Source: a virus
Strand: one strand, 5' to 3'
IMG/VR virus record: IMGVR_UViG_3300023116_000210
Span: 1-31,112 of that record
Length of the DNA: 31,112 bases
Position numbers and translations under genes: made by a program
The notes under the pieces: generated by a model
Database searches by the model: none
The model's input: the letters and a program-made list of their open reading frames with translations, nothing else
What the model was told of the DNA's origin: nothing
Shown: positions 15,893 to 20,711 of the stretch, piece after piece
Numbering within the stretch: the stretch's first letter is position 1
Layout of the letters: each line of letters opens with the position of its first letter

Positions 15893-15919
15893 AAGTACGC
15901 CCTCCTGGCGGTGTGTTGT

Positions 15920-16177
15920 TTACTCAGGTATGGTGGTGTGAAGGTAGAATAGAACTGCTGCAACTGCTCCGTTTTCTATGACACTGGGTAGAAATCCAGT
16001 GGTAGTTGCCAAGTCATAAAGCTCAATGGCTTCAAGACCAGCAACTAATCCAAAGATTACGCTTGCTACCCATAGTGTTAACGCTGCGGCAATCTTACAT
16101 CTTTTCTGCCAATTAGCCTTCTTGATGTCGTCACGCAGTGCGTACCAAGTAAGGCGTAGTTTCTCAATAGCGTCCAT
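15920..16177 (-). CDS. Two-span membrane protein
   Basis: 85 aa. An amphipathic basic N terminus (KANWQKRCK) precedes a first hydrophobic segment (about 29-50) and a second (about 62-81). AAGGAGG ribosome binding site. No family is recognised; it is too short and lacks motifs for a holin call, and it sits in the early arm. Confidence 0.55.
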   Translation of the reverse strand: MDAIEKLRLTWYALRDDIKKANWQKRCKIAAALTLWVASVIFGLVAGLEAIELYDLATTTGFLPSVIENGAVAAVLFYLHTTIPE

Positions 16178-16194
16178 ATGGACCTCCTTTTTGG

Positions 16195-16422
16195 TTAGTG
16201 AATCGTGGGTTTGTCTGATCCTAGTTGATCTATTTTCTTAAGGATAAGAACAAGTACTTCGTTAGCTTTGTCCTCGAATACATAGTCCATCATCTCTTTG
16301 ACAGGGATGAGGACTGAAGCTGCCAGATCTTCTGGTTCAAGGACAAACTCTATCTCTTCCTGGATCATTGCTTCATGAACTGTAGATGATATGTCAGCCA
16401 TCAGCTGTGCTTTGTCTTTCAT
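16195..16422 (-). CDS. Small hypothetical protein
   Basis: 75 aa, acidic and helical (MKDKAQLMADISSTVHEAMIQEEIEFV...). The start shares a TAATG junction with the DUF3846 gene; AGGA lies upstream. No family is recognised. Confidence 0.55.
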   Translation of the reverse strand: MKDKAQLMADISSTVHEAMIQEEIEFVLEPEDLAASVLIPVKEMMDYVFEDKANEVLVLILKKIDQLGSDKPTIH

Positions 16423-16805
16423 TATATTTGTCCTATTGTTAGAGATTCCTGCAAGATAGGACGTATTTCTGGGTATTGTAATGCTTCGAACGCTGATACC
16501 CAGACAATGTCCTGCTCTAAATCGTCAATTGTGAACTGTGTACTGACAGATTCTCCATACTTATCTGATCCAAGCACGAGTCCATAACCTGCAAGTGGAT
16601 AGCGCCAATTGCTAAGCATGAAGAATCTAGTGCTAGTGTTAGCTGTCAATAGACCATCGTCAGCTATATATACTCCTTCATTTTCGCCAATACGAACGTG
16701 ATCAAACATAGCTGCGCGTATATGCTTTTGGATATCTTTGTAGTCGTCTAAGTGTTCGACTTCTGTGATGGTTTGTTTGTATGGGTCTATCAGTAGAGCT
16801 TTCAT
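16422..16805 (-). CDS. DUF3846 family protein
   Basis: 127 aa. MKALLIDPYKQTITEVEHLDDYKDI at the start, FDHVRIGENEGVYIADDGLL in the middle and PLAGYGLVLGSDKYGE are the DUF3846 pattern, found in many phages and plasmids with unknown function. AGAGGAA lies before the ATG. An intrinsic terminator ends just upstream of the ribosome binding site, so this gene starts a new transcript segment or depends on read-through. Confidence 0.8.
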   Translation of the reverse strand: MKALLIDPYKQTITEVEHLDDYKDIQKHIRAAMFDHVRIGENEGVYIADDGLLTANTSTRFFMLSNWRYPLAGYGLVLGSDKYGESVSTQFTIDDLEQDIVWVSAFEALQYPEIRPILQESLTIGQI

Positions 16806-16823
16806 ATTCCATTCCTCTTAGTT

Positions 16824-16858
16824 AAAAAACCCTCCCCCTAAAAAACTAAGGGGAGGGT
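16824..16858 (-). terminator. Intrinsic terminator, leftward
   Basis: On the minus strand an 8-9 bp GC stem (CCCTCCCC at 16850-16857 read in complement, pairing with the complement of 16830-16837) closes a 12-base loop and is followed directly by six T (16829-16824). It lies between the 277-aa gene and DUF3846 and should cut or reduce transcription from the first two leftward genes. Confidence 0.85.
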
Positions 16859-16981
16859 AAGCATTACACGCAGCTTGTTAGGGGATAGCTGCGCGTCAAG
16901 GAGCCTTGCACATGTCAACCGGAGCTGCCGCTTACCCCGTACCAGGCGGATACCTGATACGGGGCAGAGGCTAACTATCAA
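16859..16981 (-). other. Structured 3' trailer of the 277-aa gene
   Basis: This gene-free stretch holds two good inverted repeats before the terminator: a 12-bp stem with one mismatch (16935-16946 with 16953-16964, six-base loop) and a 7-bp stem CGCAGCT/AGCTGCG (16869-16875 with 16887-16893). With the terminator they make three stacked hairpins, a form typical of a stable 3' end or a small RNA. No promoter is identified. Confidence 0.45.
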
Positions 16982-17815
16982 CTAGCAAGCAATATCAAAT
17001 TCCTTGAAGTCACTTGCGGTTACTACAGGAGGAGTTACCTTGCGGTAGTTCTTCTCAACGTAGTCGGCGCGGGCCTGGAGAGAACGCTTCACTTCGTAAT
17101 CGAAATAATAACTTGGTTCTTTCCATCCAGCAATCTTACGACACTCGATGTTGACTTGACGCCAAAGGGCAGCGTCACTGGATGCAGCGAGCATCTTGTC
17201 TTGAGCAGTGAGCATAGACTCGGACAGCTGCGACTCGTTCTGCTCCCTGTTGAGGCGAGAGAAGTACGAATACTTGGCGATACCACGCTGTACCAGTGCA
17301 GACTGCGCAATTGAATTGACACTGGACACGACATTGTAGGCGTTGGATGTCTCGGTAAGGATCACACGATAGCTGTCAATGATTGCCTTGAGCTTGTCTT
17401 TATCAATCATCTTAGCCATAGCCTCTAAATCTTTAGCTGAGTAATCGCAATAGCTAACAACACCCTTGATGGTTACTGCGTTGGGGCGTAAGTGATACTT
17501 GCCATCTGACCAAGCGCTACCCCACACGTTGTGGCGAGACAGCTCGTAATCGTTGAATACCCAGAACGGGAAGTCCTGATTGGTGAGTACGGTGTTGCGC
17601 TCGTCAGCACCTTCTGGATCTGCGATGGTGTCGGGGCGATCATCGTCAAGAGATGACTCCATCTTGTACTCCATTGCTGGCTCCTCAACTGCGTTGCGGT
17701 CGAATACTTCGTTGGTACGGTTTACTTTAGACATAGTTGCTACTCCATTAGTAGTGGTTGGTGAATCGATTGTTGCTTCTAGCTTTGTTATCTCGTCAGC
17801 AAGATCTAGTTGCAT
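16982..17815 (-). CDS. Unknown early phage protein
   Basis: 277 aa, family not recognised. The first 90 residues are acidic and low complexity; the remainder includes FPFWVFNDYELSRHNVWGSAW (82-102), a helical RVILTETSNAYNVVSSVNSIAQ region and a C-terminal RSLQARADYVEKNYRKVTPP. Two in-frame starts each have a ribosome binding site: 17815 (AGGAG) and 17734 (TGGAG, giving 250 aa). The first is used here because it overlaps the preceding small gene. It is separated from later genes by a terminator, so it is probably made at a high level early. Confidence 0.6.
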   Translation of the reverse strand: MQLDLADEITKLEATIDSPTTTNGVATMSKVNRTNEVFDRNAVEEPAMEYKMESSLDDDRPDTIADPEGADERNTVLTNQDFPFWVFNDYELSRHNVWGSAWSDGKYHLRPNAVTIKGVVSYCDYSAKDLEAMAKMIDKDKLKAIIDSYRVILTETSNAYNVVSSVNSIAQSALVQRGIAKYSYFSRLNREQNESQLSESMLTAQDKMLAASSDAALWRQVNIECRKIAGWKEPSYYFDYEVKRSLQARADYVEKNYRKVTPPVVTASDFKEFDIAC

Positions 17816-17934
17816 TCTAGCTCTCCTAGTTCAAGGTAATCATTGATAGTTGATAGGTATGTATCGGTATTTGATTCGTAATCAAACTCAATTGCTAACT
17901 GCCAGTTGTCAGATACTAAATAAACTTCAGACAT
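17806..17934 (-). CDS. 42-aa acidic leader gene
   Basis: A short gene: MSEVYLVSDNWQLAIEFDYE... ending LELGELECN. GAGGAAC lies 5 to 8 bases before its ATG, and its last ten bases overlap the start of the 277-aa gene, so it probably couples translation into that gene. It is the first gene of the main leftward unit. No family is recognised. Confidence 0.6.
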   Translation of the reverse strand: MSEVYLVSDNWQLAIEFDYESNTDTYLSTINDYLELGELECN

Positions 17935-17973
17935 ATGTTCCTCACTATAAGTGTGAAATCCATTGTTGGTTGC

Positions 17974-17992
17974 CAATCCTTTCCTAGGATTG
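17974..17992 (-). promoter_or_regulatory. GGA-loop hairpin in leftward leader
   Basis: Read on the minus strand: CAATCCT, loop AGGAA, AGGATTG, a perfect 7-bp stem with GGA in the loop. It lies about 40 bases upstream of the first leftward gene. GGA in a small hairpin loop is the known CsrA binding feature and the phage encodes a CsrA; the assignment as a CsrA site is inference. Confidence 0.5.
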
Positions 17993-18014
17993 TGTATTTT
18001 TTGATCAAATACAC
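17992..18014. repeat. Inverted repeat, operator-like
   Basis: GTGTATTT (17992-17999) and AAATACAC (18007-18014) are perfect 8-bp inverted arms around TTTGATC; the centre holds the palindrome TTTGATCAAA (18000-18009). Position just upstream of the first leftward leader suits a repressor site. Confidence 0.6.
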
Positions 18015-18020
18015 TTACAA

Positions 18021-18050
18021 ATCCGACTAAAAGCGAGCGTTAGCGAGCGT
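18021..18050 (-). promoter_or_regulatory. Leftward upstream module, copy 1
   Basis: On the minus strand: ACGCTCGCT, A, ACGCTCGCT, three bases, then AGTCGGAT (complement of 18021-18028). The same arrangement recurs at 19168-19197 before the other leftward unit. No standard -35/-10 pair is seen, so it may be an activator or phage-specific promoter element. Confidence 0.5.
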
Positions 18051-18078
18051 AAGGTATTGAAAAGTCTATTGAAAGTAG

Positions 18079-18362
18079 ATGTGTACCATGTGTACCGGGT
18101 GTGTACCGGGTAAAAAGGGGGATGTGGTACACAATTTCTTGTTATTTATCAGTTATTTATATTAATGTGTACCATGTGTACCACCAAAACAATAAAAATA
18201 AGACCTAAAAAACAGGCATGTATATTTTTTTGTTTCTGTAAGTATGTCCAAAAGACATGGTACACGTGGTACACGCGGTACACATAACTGTAAGTTGTTG
18301 AATGTTAAGGGTTAAATGTGTACCGGGTAGATGATTTTACATGGTACACATGTGGTACACAT
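18079..18362. repeat. GTGTACC iteron-like array; candidate origin
   Basis: Twelve copies of the 7-mer GTGTACC or its complement GGTACAC occur in 280 bp: forward at 18081, 18090, 18101, 18167, 18176 and 18318; reverse at 18126, 18259, 18268, 18277, 18343 and 18354. Eight extend to the exact 9-mer ATGTGTACC. Copies in a cluster are 9-11 bp apart, so they lie on one face of the helix. AT-rich tracts (about 18131-18166 and 18183-18245) lie between clusters. No gene is present. This is the form of an iteron origin or a multi-site operator. Confidence 0.7.
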
Positions 18363-18375
18363 TGAAAATGTATGG

Positions 18376-18510
18376 TTATCTACCCGTGGCCGCGAGACAG
18401 TTGTCATTTGCCAGTTGTTTTTTAACATGCTTACGGTTGGCTTTGTTGACACGCCGTTTAGTGTAAGCCCGTAAGTGTTTTGCATACTCTTTACAGCCCC
18501 TCTTTGACAT
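18376..18510 (-). CDS. 44-aa highly basic protein
   Basis: MSKRGCKEYAKHLRAYTKRRVNKANRKH... then KQLANDNCLAATGR. About a third of residues are Lys or Arg, so it probably binds nucleic acid. AGAGG lies upstream of the ATG. It is next to the repeat array. No family is recognised. Confidence 0.55.
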   Translation of the reverse strand: MSKRGCKEYAKHLRAYTKRRVNKANRKHVKKQLANDNCLAATGR

Positions 18511-18561
18511 TTAACACCTCTTAGTTGATAAGGTTTAGCTGTTACTTGGCACTTGACCTTT

Positions 18562-18618
18562 GTTAGTTAGCAGTTACTAACTATCAGGTGACAATTATCA
18601 GTTGTTAATTGCCACCTG
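18562..18618. repeat. Two inverted repeats in small-gene leader
   Basis: GTTAGT/ACTAAC (18562-18567 and 18576-18581) is followed by a 12-bp stem with one mismatch, CAGGTGACAATT with AATTGCCACCTG (18585-18596 and 18607-18618). They lie between the terminator and the start of the 44-aa gene. They may be operators or leader hairpins. Confidence 0.6.
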
Positions 18619-18684
18619 GCGTCCGTGGGGGCACACAAAGCTCGCGTCAGTGGCACACTTATGCACATCCCCCAGCGCCCTTAG

Positions 18685-18712
18685 AAAAAATCGCGAGGGC
18701 CGAAGCCCCCGC
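18685..18712 (-). terminator. Intrinsic terminator with UUCG loop
   Basis: Minus strand: GCGGGGGC, TTCG, GCCCTCGC, then ATTTTTT. An 8-bp stem with one G-U pair, a very stable tetraloop and a U-tract make this a clear intrinsic terminator, directly after the 32-aa gene. A ribosome binding site and ATG (TTAAGGAGATACACATG) stand just before it. Confidence 0.92.
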
Positions 18713-18728
18713 TTGCATGTGTATCTCC

Positions 18729-18827
18729 TTAACCTAGTAGTGCCATATAAACAGGGATGCAAGCCAGTAATGCTATCCAAACAAGCGCCCAACCTACGAT
18801 TTCAATAACCTTACAAAGTGTATTCAT
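18729..18827 (-). CDS. 32-aa membrane peptide
   Basis: MNTLCKVIEIVGWALVW followed by IALLACIPVYMALLG: one hydrophobic helix is almost the whole peptide. CAAGGAG lies upstream of the ATG, and a 7-bp inverted repeat TTGACCC/GGGTCAA (18839-18845 and 18860-18866) abuts that site and could hide it. It is probably a single-span membrane peptide of the early unit. No family is recognised. Confidence 0.6.
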   Translation of the reverse strand: MNTLCKVIEIVGWALVWIALLACIPVYMALLG

Positions 18828-18876
18828 ATTAGAACTCCTTGACCCCTGACAGTTGCCAAGGGTCAATTGATAGTTG

Positions 18877-19101
18877 TTAGTTAATAGATTCTGCTATCTC
18901 TTCGACATCGCCATCGATATCAACGATTGCTATGGTAAGTGCAAGCATGAATGCATCGCTTGGGTTCTCCTTCACCCAGTTAATCGTATTCCCGAATGCG
19001 CCTTTGGCATCGGCTAGTAAAGCGCCAGCTGTTTTCTTAGCCTTGTTGATGCGGCGGGTTCTCTTTGCTTTCTGTGCTTTAGTACTTTTGAGTTTGAGCA
19101 T
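18877..19101 (-). CDS. 74-aa basic early protein with hydrophobic segment
   Basis: The first 25 residues are very rich in Lys and Arg (KSTKAQKAKRTRRINKAKK), followed by a helix and a hydrophobic stretch (AFMLALTIAIVDI, 50-62) and an acidic tail. It is first in the small leftward unit. The ribosome binding site AGGAG sits in the loop of a CTAAC/GTTAG hairpin, with a second GGA-loop hairpin 37 bases further upstream. No family is recognised. Confidence 0.65.
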   Translation of the reverse strand: MLKLKSTKAQKAKRTRRINKAKKTAGALLADAKGAFGNTINWVKENPSDAFMLALTIAIVDIDGDVEEIAESIN

Positions 19102-19103
19102 TG

Positions 19104-19160
19104 CTAACTCCTGTTAGTTAATAGTTGATAGTTGTTAAGTTAGTAACTCCTACTAACTTA
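19104..19160 (-). promoter_or_regulatory. Paired GGA-loop hairpins over a ribosome binding site
   Basis: Minus strand, in order: TAAGTTAGTA, loop GGAGT, TACTAACTTA (19160-19136; perfect 10-bp stem), then after 18 bases CTAAC, loop AGGA, GTTAG (19117-19104), the latter holding the ribosome binding site of the 74-aa gene. Two GGA loops, one on the ribosome binding site and about 37 bases apart, is the standard layout of a CsrA-repressed leader. Confidence 0.6.
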
Positions 19161-19167
19161 TTAATAC

Positions 19168-19197
19168 ATCCGACTTGCGAGCGAGCGTAGCGAGCGA
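19168..19197 (-). promoter_or_regulatory. Leftward upstream module, copy 2
   Basis: Minus strand: CGCTCGCTACGCTCGCT, four bases, AGTCGGAT (complement of 19168-19175), followed by TGTATTAATAAG. It repeats the module at 18021-18050 and stands just before the GGA-loop leader of the 74-aa gene. Confidence 0.5.
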
Positions 19198-19243
19198 GCT
19201 ATGAATGGTTAGCTAATATCTAACAGTCGCCGGTCTGATTTTG

Positions 19244-19295
19244 AAACAAGGTTCCAATTGGTAAATCGAAAACAAGGTTCCAAAAAGGTAAAAAG
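19244..19295. repeat. Imperfect 26-bp direct repeat
   Basis: AAACAAGGTTCCAA occurs at 19244-19257 and 19270-19283, each followed by a GGTAAA segment. The two units are 26 bp apart, in the gene-free DNA (19102-19419) between the divergent arms. The rest of this stretch, up to the HNH gene, is AT-rich with A and T runs and may hold the rightward promoter; no convincing -35/-10 pair is seen. Confidence 0.75.
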
Positions 19296-19419
19296 GGGAA
19301 ACGGGGCGGCAAACTAGCGAGAGGGGTATGTACTGAGTGAGCAATTTAGCCCACTGTTTTCAAAAAAATTTTCCCAAAAAATTTTTATAAATCATTTTTT
19401 TACGTTATTGTTCTGACCC

Positions 19420-19890
19420 ATGACTGAAAAACGAACTTGTAAAATCTGCAAAAAGTCGCTACCTAGCACTCAATACTCGATGCGAGAGGGCTATCTGTCG
19501 CTAACATGTAACAAATGCTCTCAGCGACAACGCAACATACGAATCAGTGCTACCCCCGACTCTTACCTCCGTGTTGTATTTAATAGTGCTAAGCACCAAG
19601 CAACTTCTGGGAAGCGCAAGAAAGACTGGACCTTAGAGGTAGAAGATATCTTTGAGATATGGGCTAAGCAGGAGGGCAAGTGCGCTTTATCGGGCGTACT
19701 GATGACTTACGCAAGGGACGGGCAGGGCAGCAAAGATCTGAATGTATCCATTGATCGTATTGACCCAACGCTAGGATATGTTACTGGCAACGTACAGTTG
19801 GTGTCTTATCGAGTAAATCTTATGAAGCACACCCTGACGGAAGACGTTTTTTTCTGGTGGGTCAGAAATTTATATAATTTTTCTTGCTAG
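19420..19890 (+). CDS. HNH-type endonuclease
   Basis: 156 aa. An N-terminal zinc knuckle (Cys7, Cys10, Cys30, Cys33) is followed by the HNH region: KCALSG (87-92), VSIDRID (109-115), GYVTGNVQLV (119-128) and a final NLMK (133-136). In this variant SIDRID stands where classic HNH proteins have DHI. HNH proteins beside the terminase genes are often needed for DNA packaging, but a homing role is also possible. No ribosome binding site precedes the ATG. It is the first gene of the right arm. Confidence 0.8.
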   Translation: MTEKRTCKICKKSLPSTQYSMREGYLSLTCNKCSQRQRNIRISATPDSYLRVVFNSAKHQATSGKRKKDWTLEVEDIFEIWAKQEGKCALSGVLMTYARDGQGSKDLNVSIDRIDPTLGYVTGNVQLVSYRVNLMKHTLTEDVFFWWVRNLYNFSC

Positions 19891-19918
19891 TAGGCGGCGG
19901 TCGAACTAATATACCCCA

Positions 19919-20209
19919 ATGAGTAATGTCGAAGTATTGTGCCTGTCGGGACTAGAGCATGCAATTGTCGGTTATCAAGTGACAGCTGACAAGAATGCAG
20001 GGTTAGTTTACGACTACGAAAAGACAGTTACGGAGTTACAAGACCGAGGTTATGACGAAGAAGAGATCGAAGAATTCTTTGAAAACATACGAATGCTGCC
20101 TTTTCCGGGGCCATTGCCTATTTTTGTTAAGGTAGACTCAACATTAGGTGGTGCTGTTGCTGAAACAAAACCCATTATCCACGATGACCGAGACCCAACC
20201 TACCACTGA
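19919..20209 (+). CDS. Conserved phage protein next to terminase
   Basis: 96 aa. VLCLSGLEHAIVGYQV, VYDYEKTVTELQDRGYDEEEIEEFF and GPLPIFVKVD form a pattern recurring in small phage proteins encoded before the terminase (xLDGxDxAIxGY ... YDYxK ... TPIF). Function unknown. There is no clear ribosome binding site. Confidence 0.6.
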   Translation: MSNVEVLCLSGLEHAIVGYQVTADKNAGLVYDYEKTVTELQDRGYDEEEIEEFFENIRMLPFPGPLPIFVKVDSTLGGAVAETKPIIHDDRDPTYH

Positions 20210-20216
20210 GGGGCTT

Positions 20217-20711
20217 ATGCCCAGCAGTGAGTTCCAATCCCATATGCCTTATGCAGGGCTACAGCACAATGCGCTCACGATTCAGCAAGAAAAGTTTGTC
20301 CAATACGTGTCATCTGGCATGACATACGCGGCAGCTGCCAGGGCATCGGGGTATACAAACCCCGAAAGAGCCTATGAGTTGGTAAAAAATCCCAAAATAG
20401 CGCAGGCCATCGACTATTTTCGTGCCCAGATGCGTGAAGAGGTCAAATTCAACGTAGTAAACGCCCATTCTATGTACATGGATGCCTACGCGCAGTCGGC
20501 AACTGCTACTGAAATGAAGAATACGGTGGATTCGCTAGTAAAATTGCACGGTTTGGCCAAAGACAACCAGCCACAAACGCAGGTTAACGTGCAGATTAAC
20601 AATATTAAACAGCTTGAGCGCCTGACTGACGAAGAATTGCTCAAGATTGTTGGTAAGGATATGCAGTACTTAGAGCCAGTTGCGGATGGAGATACCGAAG
20701 AGGCAGTGTAA
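20217..20711 (+). CDS. terS: Terminase small subunit
   Basis: 164 aa. ALTIQQEKFVQYVSSGMTYAAAARASGYTNPERAYEL with NPKIAQAIDYFR is the helix-turn-helix of Terminase_2-type small subunits; the C-terminal half is an oligomerisation helix (ATATEMKNTVDSLVKLHGL) followed by an acid tail. It recognises phage DNA and passes it to the large subunit. The ATG at 20217 has GAGGGG five bases upstream; an ATG at 20184 is an alternative without one. It overlaps the large subunit by 26 bases. Confidence 0.82.
   Translation: MPSSEFQSHMPYAGLQHNALTIQQEKFVQYVSSGMTYAAAARASGYTNPERAYELVKNPKIAQAIDYFRAQMREEVKFNVVNAHSMYMDAYAQSATATEMKNTVDSLVKLHGLAKDNQPQTQVNVQINNIKQLERLTDEELLKIVGKDMQYLEPVADGDTEEAV

Noticed and set aside
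17935-18120. Sigma70 promoter before the first leftward gene
   Set aside because: TATAGT and TTGGCA are present on the minus strand but 21 bases apart, and the start would fall at the ribosome binding site.
18598-18808. Longer frames on both strands across the terminator at 18.7 kb
   Set aside because: They have no ribosome binding site and conflict with the terminator and with the better-supported 32-aa gene.
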